Below, one piece after another: positions 1 through 7,267 of a stretch of 64,000 nt of DNA. This DNA is from an uncultured Bacteroidales bacterium (GTDB taxonomy: Bacteria > Bacteroidota > Bacteroidia > Bacteroidales > Lentimicrobiaceae). The DNA lies in assembly GCA_937894795.1 (NCBI GenBank), contig CALCQV010000128.1, forward strand, positions 1 to 64,000, written 5' to 3'. How positions within the stretch are numbered: position 1 is the first letter of the stretch; the number at the start of each line of letters is the position of its first letter. The notes beneath the pieces are model-generated. The model worked only from the letters and a program-made list of their open reading frames with translations. It had not been told where the DNA came from and searched no databases. The translations under genes and the position numbers were made by a program.

Positions 1-420
1 TCCCTGCCTTTTTAGGAGACGGAGCTCCATTTCCGAATTATTCACCATCGGCGACTTGATATTCACACCATCATGCACATCACGAGGATCGAAAGGAACC
101 ATGGAGTTGCGGTTAGCCCCTTTTTTAAAGACATCCTGGTAAAGTCTAATTACAATGGATTTCAATGAATCAGGACTGTTGTTATAATACACAATCCTTG
201 CCTCTCCGCTAACTATCTTATTGGCAACATCCACCGATGTTTTAATAAAATAATCAGATGTGTTCTGCCAGTAGTTCTTCCCCGGGCTACCATTCTGTTG
301 CCTGGTCTGTTTGTCAAAAGCCCTGGCATTTCCCTTAGGCACCATAAGGCTTTCCTGTGCAGTGCTGCACAAGGAAGATGCCATCAGTAAAAGCATTGAA
401 AGTAGTGAAGTCCTTCTCAT
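1..420 (-). CDS. M1 family metallopeptidase, N-terminal fragment
   Basis: The first 140 codons of a gene that continues beyond base 1. The start ATG reads backward from 420. Residues 1 to about 22 form a signal peptide (RRTS, a hydrophobic stretch, then STAQ), so the product is exported. From about residue 50 the sequence (YWQNTSDY, then alternating beta strands and YYNNSPDSL) resembles the N-terminal saddle domain of Bacteroidota M1 aminopeptidases, zinc enzymes that trim peptides in the periplasm. The HExxH zinc motif would lie outside the window, so activity cannot be judged here. A TAACTTTG box at 462-469 on this strand could be its promoter. The family call rests on the N-terminal domain only. 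Confidence 0.75.
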   Translation of the reverse strand, partial: MRRTSLLSMLLLMASSLCSTAQESLMVPKGNARAFDKQTRQQNGSPGKNYWQNTSDYFIKTSVDVANKIVSGEARIVYYNNSPDSLKSIVIRLYQDVFKKGANRNSMVPFDPRDVHDGVNIKSPMVNNSEMELRLLKRQG

Positions 421-461
421 AGAGGTGGATTTGAGGTTTAATAGGAACGGATTAGGTTATA

Positions 462-469
462 CAAAGTTA
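462..469 (-). promoter_or_regulatory. -7 promoter box of the M1 peptidase gene
   Basis: Reads TAACTTTG on the minus strand, a full match to the Bacteroidota TAnnTTTG -7 box, 41 bases upstream of the start ATG. No good -33 TTTG is visible at the expected distance. Confidence 0.4.
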
Positions 470-552
470 CAAATGATTTTGATTGTCCCTCGTTTGAGAT
501 GTTAGGCACGCGGTCTGAAACGAAGAATTGATAAATAACTATAATATCTGAT

Positions 553-576
553 ATTTGTCGAATAGATTCGACAAAT
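553..576. promoter_or_regulatory. 24-bp inverted repeat with TGTCGA half-sites
   Basis: Arms 553-563 and 566-576 are perfect 11-base reverse complements (ATTTGTCGAAT) around a 2-base centre. The arm length, short centre and intergenic position look like a dimeric repressor site. The related pair at 589-606 lies 12 bases further on. Confidence 0.5.
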
Positions 577-588
577 TGGATGATAAAC

Positions 589-606
589 TGTCGACTGGAC
601 TCGACA
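589..606. promoter_or_regulatory. Second TGTCGA inverted repeat
   Basis: TGTCGA at 589-594 and TCGACA at 601-606 flank a 6-base spacer. It repeats the half-site of the neighbouring 24-bp palindrome, so the two may form a tandem operator. The regulator is unknown. Confidence 0.4.
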
Positions 607-705
607 ATAAATTATGAAACAATGGTAATTATTACGGCGGTCATACCTTCTCTACATTTATTGGTTATTTGAACATCATTGAACCATGTTGAACGCCTTC
701 AGGCT

Positions 706-731
706 TTGAATCCCGCATATGCGGGATTCAA
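706..731. repeat. Perfect 26-bp palindrome
   Basis: The arms 706-718 and 719-731 (TTGAATCCCGCAT and its reverse complement) abut with no spacer. GC-rich cores in an AT-rich gap suggest either a cruciform or hairpin in RNA, or a binding site. There is no T-run after it on either strand, so it is not a normal terminator. Confidence 0.5.
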
Positions 732-838
732 CTTTGAACTTTCTGTATTTTTATTTAAAAAAGGTAGCACCGATGTAAAACACTTTTACCTTCGCGGCGT
801 TATTAATTCGATTCCTGTTAAGGTTAATTTTTTTAATT

Positions 839-1294
839 ATGGTGGAAGATTACCAAGTGAGTATTGTCCTGGTGGATGATGATGAGGACGATCGTAATTT
901 TTTCACACGTGCGGTGCATAATACATCGCCGGCCATTCGTTTCGTGGCCTTAGGTGACGGCGAGAAGTTTATGGAATTCTTGGAAAATGACCCTGTTCCC
1001 CGTCCTGATTTGGTTATACTTGATATAAATATGCCGGGATTATCGGGATTGGATTGTCTGAAACAACTCAGGCAATCTTCCGGATGGAGTGATCTGCCGG
1101 TTGTAATGTATAGCACATCAACACAGGAAAAGGATTTGAATGATAGTACCCAGCTTGGCGCCAATCTTTACGTGGTGAAACCCAAGGAGATATCTGCTCT
1201 CTATAGGTTGGTCAACTATTTGGTGAATCTCGACTGGTCGAGAAGAAAACCTTTCGCTCAAAATATTCTTTTTAAAGATCCTTCTATTTCCTGA
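839..1294 (+). CDS. Single-domain response regulator (receiver protein)
   Basis: A 151-residue protein made almost entirely of a CheY-like receiver domain, with no output domain. The acidic pair is D13/D14 in LVDDDEDD, the phospho-acceptor is D62 in ILDINMPG, T93 is the switch hydroxyl and K114 the conserved lysine in VVKPK. All catalytic positions are present, so it should accept phosphate from a histidine kinase. No kinase lies nearby, so the partner is unknown. Stand-alone receivers of this kind are common in Bacteroidota, often near hybrid kinases or bacteriophytochromes. The C-terminal tail after about residue 125 is basic and probably adds one helix. A degenerate -7 box (TACCTTCG) lies about 45 bases upstream. 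Confidence 0.9.
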   Translation: MVEDYQVSIVLVDDDEDDRNFFTRAVHNTSPAIRFVALGDGEKFMEFLENDPVPRPDLVILDINMPGLSGLDCLKQLRQSSGWSDLPVVMYSTSTQEKDLNDSTQLGANLYVVKPKEISALYRLVNYLVNLDWSRRKPFAQNILFKDPSIS

Positions 1295-1346
1295 CATTCC
1301 TACATCAGGAGCATTAATAAATGGTGTATCTTTATAGGCATCATAT

Positions 1347-1724
1347 ATGGTTAAAATATTACTTATAATTGGTTCAGGCAGTTTTCTGGGAGGCGTATCA
1401 CGTTATCTTGCCTCGCGCTATATCCAAGAGCATAGTTTCTCGGCTTTTCCTTACGGCACTTTTCTGGTAAATATACTTGGATGCTTGCTTATTGGCATTA
1501 TTTTCGGCATCAGTGAACGAGCTAATGTGTTAAGTATGGAAACCCGTTTATTCCTTACGGTGGGCTTTTGTGGTGGCTTTACCACCTTCTCCACTTTTGC
1601 CAATGAGAGCCTTGCCATGTTACGTGATGGTAATTTTTTATATGTGGCACTATATGCAGCAGGCAGTGTTTTCCTGGGCATACTGGCTACTTACCTCGGA
1701 AGTGTTCTGATAAATTCTTTGTAA
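1347..1724 (+). CDS. crcB: Fluoride channel CrcB/FluC
   Basis: A 125-residue inner-membrane protein with four hydrophobic segments, the usual size for Fluc channels. Family motifs are GGVSRY at 15-20, GTFLVNILGC at 37-46 with the conserved N42, and GFCGGFTTFSTF at 73-84. These channels work as antiparallel dimers that let fluoride leave the cell. TATCTTTA at 1327-1334 is a near -7 box. The 52 bases between this gene and the receiver gene are too short to hold a fluoride riboswitch. The DUF190 gene begins one base after the stop codon, so the two are co-transcribed. Confidence 0.95.
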   Translation: MVKILLIIGSGSFLGGVSRYLASRYIQEHSFSAFPYGTFLVNILGCLLIGIIFGISERANVLSMETRLFLTVGFCGGFTTFSTFANESLAMLRDGNFLYVALYAAGSVFLGILATYLGSVLINSL

Positions 1725-1725
1725 A

Positions 1726-2079
1726 ATGGAAAAGCAGGAAGAAGCCAGATTGTTGCGCATCTTTGTCAGTTCAACCGACAAGTTCAAACATACCCCTTTA
1801 TATGAGGTCATAGTTTTTGCCGCACGTCGCCATGGAATAGCCGGTGCTACGGTTATTAAAGGATTCATGGGCTATGGCTCAAGCAGCATCGTTCATTCGC
1901 AAAAATTCTGGGAATTGGCAGAAAAGGTGCCAATTATTATCGAAATTATTGATACTGCTGATAAGATCGACTCATTTATGGAAGTTATATTGCCTTATTT
2001 TGAAAGTCTCCCAAAAGGAGGATTGATAACCATGGAAAAAGTCAATATACTTTTACACAAAACAGGCAGGAAGAAATAA
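1726..2079 (+). CDS. DUF190 family protein
   Basis: A 117-residue soluble protein with the DUF190 pattern: an initial beta strand (LLRIFVSSTD), PLYEVIVFAARRHGIAGATVIKGFMGYG, then a second half ending in a VNIL strand. The fold is expected to be ferredoxin-like, similar to PII-type signalling proteins. It follows crcB with a single base between them. DUF190 genes are often found beside crcB, which suggests a role in fluoride handling, but no reaction is established. The end of this gene is followed after 19 bases by a secreted protein that may belong to the same transcript. Confidence 0.85.
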   Translation: MEKQEEARLLRIFVSSTDKFKHTPLYEVIVFAARRHGIAGATVIKGFMGYGSSSIVHSQKFWELAEKVPIIIEIIDTADKIDSFMEVILPYFESLPKGGLITMEKVNILLHKTGRKK

Positions 2080-2098
2080 ATCCATTAAATCTTTACTA

Positions 2099-2632
2099 AT
2101 GAAATACTTGCTAATTCTCTGTTCAATGATGCTATGCAGCATGGCGTATGGACAAGACGACCGAACGCTGGTCGACAATTTCTTTCAAAGTGATGCAAAC
2201 ATTATCTATTGGAAGAACATCAATGAAACCGGATTAACACAAGAAGAACTGGTTGATGCGGTGATAGAAACAGGATTTTTCAATGACATTGACGTGGCCG
2301 GCAATAAAGTGGTTTGTGAATTCCGACCCTATAAACTGAATTATGAACAATACGGCTATTCAGTAATCTCAGTGCCTGCCTTCCTTATTCATAATCTGTT
2401 GACCGCCACGGTTGTTTTTGAGTTGAAGGATGATCGTTACAGGGTCATTGTCAAGAACATTAGGTTCATCAACAATACTGATGATGGTTTTGGGATAGTA
2501 TATCCATTGGAATACTATGTACTGAACCGGCAGCAGGAAATAAGATTCTCACTTTTCAAGGATTGCAGCGATTTGCTGAACCAGGACTTTCAACTTAAGA
2601 CCAGGCTGAAAAAAGAGGAAAGCAACTGGTAA
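2099..2632 (+). CDS. Exported protein, possibly DUF4468-like
   Basis: A 177-residue protein with a signal peptide of about 18 residues (MKYLLILCSMMLCSMAYG). The mature part starts with a helix-rich stretch. It then has beta strands with VISVPAF and a DDRYRVIVKNIRF segment, a pattern seen in Bacteroidota periplasmic proteins with a TBP-like domain (DUF4468). That match is by eye and uncertain. No enzyme motif is visible. It sits 19 bases after the DUF190 gene and is probably read from the crcB transcript. The next gene, a CDF transporter, has its own promoter box. Confidence 0.6.
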   Translation: MKYLLILCSMMLCSMAYGQDDRTLVDNFFQSDANIIYWKNINETGLTQEELVDAVIETGFFNDIDVAGNKVVCEFRPYKLNYEQYGYSVISVPAFLIHNLLTATVVFELKDDRYRVIVKNIRFINNTDDGFGIVYPLEYYVLNRQQEIRFSLFKDCSDLLNQDFQLKTRLKKEESNW

Positions 2633-2658
2633 ACATTCCTTGGCATTTCAGAGAGTTG

Positions 2659-2666
2659 TATATTTG
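2659..2666 (+). promoter_or_regulatory. -7 promoter box of the CDF transporter gene
   Basis: TATATTTG matches TAnnTTTG exactly. It lies 28 bases before the ATG at 2694, which rules out an upstream TTG at 2640 as the real start. TTG at 2640-2642 could be a poorly spaced -33 element. Confidence 0.5.
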
Positions 2667-2693
2667 AACACGATTAAAAAAGTCCATTCGCTG

Positions 2694-3602
2694 ATGAAAA
2701 AAAATAACCGAACCCAGCAGGCGCAGAAAGTTACCTGGGTGGGCTTTTTCTCTAATTTAATTCTTTCGGGCGGAAAGCTGGTGGCCGGTATATTGGGTAA
2801 TAGTGCGGCAATGATTGCCGATGCAGTTCACTCAATATCAGACTTTATCACCGATGTGATTGTACTGGCATTCGTCAGGTATTCAGATAAAGAGAGTGAT
2901 GAAGACCACCGATACGGACATGGGAAATATGAAACCTTTGCTACTCTTCTGATAAGCCTGGCATTGCTGATTGTTGGTATAGGCATCTTTATAAATGGGG
3001 TAGAGAGTATCTATGCTGCCATTGGTGGTAAAGTATTAGGGCAGCCATCCATGATTGCTTTGATAGCAGCCATTGTTTCCATAATATCCAAGGAATGGTT
3101 GTATCAATATACCATTAAGATAGGTAAATCGATCAACAACCAGGCTGTAGTTGCCAATGCATGGCACCATAGGTCAGATGCATTCTCTAGTATTGGTACC
3201 ATGATTGGTATTGGTGGCGCCATCTTCCTTGGTGAAAAATGGCGTGTGCTTGACCCATTGGCAGGACTTATTGTAAGTCTGTTCATCATGAATGTAGCCA
3301 TTAAACTTGGTCTACCTGCCGTGAAAGAACTATTGGAAGCTGCATTGCCTGAAAATGTTGAAAAGGAGATAATTGAAATAGTGAATCGTACACCGGGAGT
3401 TAAAGATCACCACCGTCTCAAAACACGTAAAATTGGTAATAACTACGCCATTGACCTCCATGTGAAAATGGATAAAGACCTGACATTGGAAGAGTCACAT
3501 GATATAGCAACTGCTATTGAACAGAACCTATATGAAAGATACGGAGGAAAGACCCAGATCAGCATACACATGGAACCATATAAAGCCATTGTCGAAGTTT
3601 GA
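2694..3602 (+). CDS. Cation diffusion facilitator family transporter
   Basis: A 302-residue inner-membrane protein exporting divalent metal ions (zinc, iron, manganese or cobalt) in exchange for protons. The frame is open back to a TTG at 2640, but a -7 box at 2659-2666 and the hydrophilic start MKKNNRTQQ favour the ATG at 2694. The metal site signature ADAVHSISD (D43, H46, D50) lies in the second membrane segment, and HHRSDAFSS in the fifth gives the matching His and Asp. The C-terminal third is the cytoplasmic ferredoxin-like domain (VEKEIIEIVNRTPGVKDHH), which contributes to dimer formation. The metal cannot be told from sequence. Confidence 0.93.
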   Translation: MKKNNRTQQAQKVTWVGFFSNLILSGGKLVAGILGNSAAMIADAVHSISDFITDVIVLAFVRYSDKESDEDHRYGHGKYETFATLLISLALLIVGIGIFINGVESIYAAIGGKVLGQPSMIALIAAIVSIISKEWLYQYTIKIGKSINNQAVVANAWHHRSDAFSSIGTMIGIGGAIFLGEKWRVLDPLAGLIVSLFIMNVAIKLGLPAVKELLEAALPENVEKEIIEIVNRTPGVKDHHRLKTRKIGNNYAIDLHVKMDKDLTLEESHDIATAIEQNLYERYGGKTQISIHMEPYKAIVEV

Positions 3603-3666
3603 AACCGAATGACTACCTGGAGGGATTCATCCGGTCATCGTTCTGTACCTATAATAATGCAAATCC

Positions 3667-4986
3667 TTAAAGAGCTCCAAAGATTAATCCCGCAATAGCC
3701 GACAGAATAATTACAATGACTACATAAACCATCGTTTTCTGCGTACCCATAATGCCTCGGATGACAAGCATATTGGGTAGTGAAAGTGACGGGCCTGCCA
3801 AAAGAAGCGCCAATGCAGGTCCTTTACCCATACCCGATGCCAGCAGGCCTTGAATAATTGGGACTTCCGTGAGTGTGGCGAAGTACATGAAGGCTCCCAC
3901 CACAGAAGCCAGCACATTTGACAAAACTGAATTGCCCCCAACAGCCCAGGCTATCCATGCATTGGGAATTACCCCTGCAATGGCTGTATCATCATGAGTG
4001 GAGCCAAGCAGAAAGCCCGCAATTACTACCCCAATGGCAAGCAAAGGAATGATCTGTTTGGCAAAGCCCCAACTGGAAATTATCCATTCCCTGTTTTCGT
4101 AATTATCTGACTTATCGAACAATGAAATTACACTCACTGCAGTGATTCCGACTACCATGGTAATCATTGGACTGCCTGTAAAGAAGGCTGCTATTCCTGT
4201 GACAACAGCGCCTAAAAGCACATGCCAGCCTTTGAGTTTGAGGATATGAATCATTGAATAAACCAGCACCAGTCCTAAAGCTCCGGTAATATACCACTTA
4301 TAGGCCCAAAGATAATACCACAGACTGGAGGTATCGCCGGAGGCAGGTTTACCCCAGTTAGCAAAGACTAATATTAGCACTAGCGCGAAGAAATGAAGGG
4401 AGGTCTGCCATAATGGTCGCTCAGCAGGAACATCAGGGAAATTCATTTGCTCAGCTGCCTTTATCTTCTCCTCTTTTCTGTAGATTATTGACATTATAGA
4501 TCCAATGATAATGCTAAATGAAACTGCTCCAATGGTGCGGGCTAGTCCCATTTCGAAACCCAAAATGCGAGCAGTAAGGATAATAGCCAGAATATTGATG
4601 GCAGGACCTGAATAAAGAAAAGCAATGGCTGGTCCTAAACCGGCACCCCTCTTATGGATACTGGAGAACAGCGGGAGGATAGTGCATGAACACACCGCAA
4701 GGATAGCACCTGAAAGTGAAGCCACTGTATAAGCTATCCACTTTTTGGCATTGGCGCCAAAATACTTGATAACGGATCCCTGACTTACAAATACCGATAT
4801 TACTCCAGCAATCAGAAATGCTGGTAGCAGGCACATCACTACATGTTCACGGGCATACCACCTGCTTAGATCGAGTGTGGCATCAATGGCCGTGTTGAAT
4901 ACGCGACTCTCAATGGGCATGAAGAAAACACCCAAAAATACAACTACAATCCATAAAAGGATCCTGACCTCTTTTTTAAATTCCAT
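3667..4986 (-). CDS. Permease of the ArsP/YraQ (DUF318) family
   Basis: A 439-residue protein with at least ten membrane segments. The two homologous halves are marked by AVCSCTILPLFSSIHKRGAGLGPAIAFLYSGPA (C99 and C101) and by EVPIIQGLLASGMGKGPALALLLAGPSLSLPN, which is typical of DUF318 permeases. Relatives export organoarsenicals or are linked to copper and zinc tolerance. The CxC pair suggests a thiophilic metal or metalloid. It starts four bases after the ArsR gene stop and is surely co-transcribed with it. No ArsA or ArsB gene is nearby, so arsenite export itself is not supported. Confidence 0.88.
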   Translation of the reverse strand: MEFKKEVRILLWIVVVFLGVFFMPIESRVFNTAIDATLDLSRWYAREHVVMCLLPAFLIAGVISVFVSQGSVIKYFGANAKKWIAYTVASLSGAILAVCSCTILPLFSSIHKRGAGLGPAIAFLYSGPAINILAIILTARILGFEMGLARTIGAVSFSIIIGSIMSIIYRKEEKIKAAEQMNFPDVPAERPLWQTSLHFFALVLILVFANWGKPASGDTSSLWYYLWAYKWYITGALGLVLVYSMIHILKLKGWHVLLGAVVTGIAAFFTGSPMITMVVGITAVSVISLFDKSDNYENREWIISSWGFAKQIIPLLAIGVVIAGFLLGSTHDDTAIAGVIPNAWIAWAVGGNSVLSNVLASVVGAFMYFATLTEVPIIQGLLASGMGKGPALALLLAGPSLSLPNMLVIRGIMGTQKTMVYVVIVIILSAIAGLIFGAL

Positions 4987-4990
4987 GGCG

Positions 4991-5308
4991 CTACCTGTTA
5001 AAGAAAACAGCGAACAAGCTTTTGGCTTCTTCCCAGTTCTGCCGGTTAATACAATATTTTATATAGGGCGGATTAATTTCACCCTGAATCAATCCTGCTT
5101 TTTTAAGTTCCTTCAGATGCTCTGATAGGGTGGAACGGGCAATGGGCAGATCTTCAGCCATATCTCCACTGTAACAGCATTTATCGAGGTTGTTTGCCAG
5201 CAGATCAAGAATATATACACGAACCGGATTGGCTAGTGCTTTGCCGTAGAGGGCAATCTTTTCCTGATTGTCAGTATAGTATTTTTCTTTCTTTTGCACA
5301 GGCTTCAT
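4991..5308 (-). CDS. ArsR-family winged-helix metal sensor
   Basis: A 105-residue regulator with an ArsR/SmtB winged helix. The recognition helix is near residues 57-71 (ARSTLSEHLKELKKAG). Thiol ligands are likely C44 and C45 in DKCCYSGDM, with C86 as a possible third, which fits sensing of a thiophilic metal or arsenic. It is the first gene of a two-gene operon with the permease. The inverted repeat TTTCG-N8-CGAAA at 5308-5325 begins at its own start codon and lies just below its -7 box, and the same motif covers the promoter of the divergent rhodanese. Autoregulation and control of the rhodanese are therefore inferred. Confidence 0.9.
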   Translation of the reverse strand: MKPVQKKEKYYTDNQEKIALYGKALANPVRVYILDLLANNLDKCCYSGDMAEDLPIARSTLSEHLKELKKAGLIQGEINPPYIKYCINRQNWEEAKSLFAVFFNR

Positions 5309-5325
5309 TTCGTTATTTTACGAAA
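5308..5325. promoter_or_regulatory. ArsR operator-like repeat, arsR side
   Basis: TTTCGT at 5308-5313 and ACGAAA at 5320-5325 form an inverted repeat whose inner halves TTTCG/CGAAA are 8 bases apart. It covers the predicted transcription start of the ArsR gene, downstream of the -7 box at 5326-5333. Confidence 0.6.
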
Positions 5326-5333
5326 CAAAAGTA
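5326..5333 (-). promoter_or_regulatory. -7 promoter box of the arsR-permease operon
   Basis: TACTTTTG on the minus strand fits TAnnTTTG and sits 18-25 bases before the ArsR start codon. The leader is therefore very short and overlaps the operator-like repeat. Confidence 0.5.
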
Positions 5334-5363
5334 ATCTTTTTATTCACTTGAAAACATGTTGCC

Positions 5364-5395
5364 ATAAATATTTCGTACAATTGCGAAATATTTAT
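5364..5395. promoter_or_regulatory. ArsR operator-like repeat, rhodanese side
   Basis: Perfect 12-base arms (5364-5375 and 5384-5395) around an 8-base spacer. The core is again TTTCG-N8-CGAAA, as at 5308-5325. The right arm overlaps the rhodanese -7 box at 5393-5400, so bound protein should block that promoter. Confidence 0.65.
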
Positions 5396-5400
5396 CTTTG
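5393..5400 (+). promoter_or_regulatory. -7 promoter box of the rhodanese gene
   Basis: TATCTTTG, an exact match to TAnnTTTG, embedded in the right arm of the operator-like repeat. It implies a leader of about 127 bases before the ATG at 5535. Confidence 0.55.
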
Positions 5401-5534
5401 CCGGAGATAATCGTCAATGGACATTAGGCTTAAATGCGGATGTACCTTGGTTATGGAGCAAAAGAGCTTTTTAACGCTGAAGTATTGAAATACTGAAATA
5501 CCGGGACCTTAATAATGCGCAAAAACACTGGAAA

Positions 5535-5960
5535 ATGAACACTACTGACAAACCAACTTTACAGAACTTTCACATAGAAGGGATAAAGCATGTTACTCCA
5601 CAAACTGCCCTTGAGAAAGTTGAAAAACAAGAGGCTATTATAATCGATGTACGTGAAGTTGGAGAATATTCGTTTGAATATTTACCGGTTGCAGGGGTAT
5701 TGAATTACCCGCTTTCAGGCATACTGGATATGCTTGAGCATGTGCCTCATGATAAACCGATTTTTGTGATTAGTGAGAGAGGAGAGCGAAGTGCTAAAGC
5801 GGTGAATCTTTTCAAGCGGAACGGAATACCTGAAACTTATAATATTGATGGCGGTATAAAAGCATGGAAAGCTGCAGGTTTGCCTGCAGAAAATATTCTT
5901 CCGGAAGCGTGTAGTCACTGCTCAAAGACAGACCATCCCGACTGCTCTGGCTGCTGCTGA
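5535..5960 (+). CDS. Rhodanese-like protein lacking the catalytic cysteine, with Cys-rich tail
   Basis: A 141-residue cytoplasmic protein with one rhodanese domain (about residues 18-115). AIIIDVRE and NIDGGIKAWKAAGLP are the usual flanking motifs. In the active loop, where the family has C-x-x-G-x-R-S, this protein reads S80-ERGERS, so the sulfur-carrying cysteine is replaced by serine. Normal sulfurtransferase activity is therefore unlikely. After the domain come five cysteines in 16 residues (C126, C129, C137, C140, C141) with two histidines, a likely metal or metalloid binding tail. It is divergent from the ArsR/permease operon and shares its operator motif, so a metal-response role is inferred. 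Confidence 0.85.
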   Translation: MNTTDKPTLQNFHIEGIKHVTPQTALEKVEKQEAIIIDVREVGEYSFEYLPVAGVLNYPLSGILDMLEHVPHDKPIFVISERGERSAKAVNLFKRNGIPETYNIDGGIKAWKAAGLPAENILPEACSHCSKTDHPDCSGCC

Positions 5961-5978
5961 AAAGGAGATTGAATATGC

Positions 5979-6257
5979 TTAACCGGTGTGAATTTCATCG
6001 GCTTTGAGGAATTCTTCCGTCGTAAAGTTGGTAAGTTCGGTAATCTTTGCTGTATGGCGGAAAAGAGAAGGAAGGATGAGCCGAGCCTCCTCCTTGTTTT
6101 CAACATCCACGGTAATCCAGGCCTTGTGCTCGCCATCATAACATCCCCAGTCGGCATGAGTAAGGAAATGAGAGCCAGTTTGCAGGAAAATCTGTATTGC
6201 CTGATCACATGATTTTTTATCAGCACCATGTGGGACTTCGATAAGGTATCGTTTCAT
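5979..6257 (-). CDS. Small conserved protein of unknown function
   Basis: A 92-residue protein without signal peptide or membrane segment. It begins MKRYLIEVPHGADKKSCDQ and has a central HFLTHADWGCYDGEHKAWITVDVENKEEA stretch. The alternating strands and helices would fit a dimeric alpha-beta (ferredoxin-like) fold. I recognise it as a type of small protein found in several phyla but know no function. Two cysteines and several histidines could bind metal, which would suit the neighbouring metal-response genes. It is convergent with the rhodanese and probably has its own promoter above 6257. Confidence 0.7.
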   Translation of the reverse strand: MKRYLIEVPHGADKKSCDQAIQIFLQTGSHFLTHADWGCYDGEHKAWITVDVENKEEARLILPSLFRHTAKITELTNFTTEEFLKADEIHTG

Positions 6258-6385
6258 AATATTTAGACATTATTGTTAACAATAAATCAGAAGTGGCTGT
6301 AAATCAAGTTGCTTTAAAGTTTAACCATCTACAGGTGAAAAAGTTCCGTATTTAGTTGCTAACTTTAACCTCTAAAAACCTGATA

Positions 6386-7267
6386 ATGGGAAAACCTATT
6401 GTTACAACCTTCAAGGATTTCACCTGGATTGATTTGCTGAATCCTCATAAGGAACAGCTGGAGGAAATTGCTGTGGAGAATAATCTGGACTATTTCCAGG
6501 TGCTGGATAGTTTGGAACATGGGCATTTGCCAAAATTTGAGAAGATAGAGCGTTATAATTTCATAATACTCAGAGCATATACGGGAAACAAGGCTAACAG
6601 AAAATCGACCGTTAGTGAACTTTCAAATAAGATTGCGTTCTTCTATAATCATGAAAAGTTAATTACTGTGCATAGGCAGAAGTTTGAATTCATGGAAACA
6701 ATGACCGGCCCGTTTGATAATGTTGACCAACTGTTATTAGGGATAATAAATGGTATGACAGAGACTTTCGTGGAACCGGCAGAGTGGCACAGCAATAAGA
6801 TTGATGATCTGGAAAAGGTTATATTTCTTAAAGATTATTCAAAAATATCACTGGAAGACCTCTATTTTATCAAATCACAAACCCGTATCATTAAAAAGCT
6901 CCTTCAGATTACACAGGAAGTAGTTAATAAACTTACCGTTGAAAGAGATTCATTTGCAGCGCTTCAGGATGTGAAAGATAAACTGTTCAGGCTTGTATTG
7001 ATTTATGATGAAGCCGTGGAGGATGCAAATAATCTTTTGAACACACACATGGGAATAACCGCTAGAAGAAGCAATGATGTAATGAAACTGCTTACCATAT
7101 TTTCAGCGTTCTTTTTACCATTAACATTCATTGTTGGAGTATATGGAATGAACTTCAGCAATATGCCGGAACTCTCATGGAGGCTGGGTTATTTGTGGGT
7201 AATGCTGTTTATGGCCCTGGTTTGCCTGATAATTTTCATCTGGTTTAAAAAGAGAAAAATCATTTAG
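6386..7267 (+). CDS. CorA-family magnesium/divalent cation transporter
   Basis: A 293-residue CorA-type channel. A large cytoplasmic helical domain is followed by two C-terminal membrane helices with the GMN signature at 254-256 (VGVYGMNFSN) and a basic tail KKRK. The frame extends back to a TTG at 6356, but TAACTTTA at 6360-6367 looks like a -7 box and MGKPIVTTF is the normal N-terminus, so the ATG at 6386 is chosen. The family moves Mg2+ or other divalent ions down the membrane potential. The stop codon TAG shares its last base with the GTG start of the next gene, so translation may be coupled to the beta-barrel protein. Confidence 0.92.
   Translation: MGKPIVTTFKDFTWIDLLNPHKEQLEEIAVENNLDYFQVLDSLEHGHLPKFEKIERYNFIILRAYTGNKANRKSTVSELSNKIAFFYNHEKLITVHRQKFEFMETMTGPFDNVDQLLLGIINGMTETFVEPAEWHSNKIDDLEKVIFLKDYSKISLEDLYFIKSQTRIIKKLLQITQEVVNKLTVERDSFAALQDVKDKLFRLVLIYDEAVEDANNLLNTHMGITARRSNDVMKLLTIFSAFFLPLTFIVGVYGMNFSNMPELSWRLGYLWVMLFMALVCLIIFIWFKKRKII

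Larger units (their letters stand above)
421..838. other. 418-base divergent intergenic region rich in palindromes
   Basis: No convincing coding sequence. It separates the minus-strand M1 peptidase from the plus-strand receiver gene. It holds three inverted repeats (553-576, 589-606, 706-731) and several TTGAAC words between 669 and 740. A TACCTTCG at about 787-794 could be a degenerate -7 box for the receiver gene. Confidence 0.6.

Noticed and set aside
850..1164. Minus-strand open frame of 104 codons opposite the receiver gene
   Set aside because: It is antisense to a gene with full receiver motifs, is rich in Ser and Arg as expected from reversed codons, and matches no family.
1295..1346. 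Fluoride riboswitch before crcB
   Set aside because: The gap is only 52 bases and shows none of the conserved crcB-motif segments.
3603..3666. Terminator between the CDF and permease genes
   Set aside because: Only a weak ATGAC/GTCAT pairing with a long loop and no T-run.
5436..5498. 20-codon open frame in the rhodanese leader as a leader peptide
   Set aside because: No regulatory codon run and no terminator/antiterminator pair; length is expected by chance.
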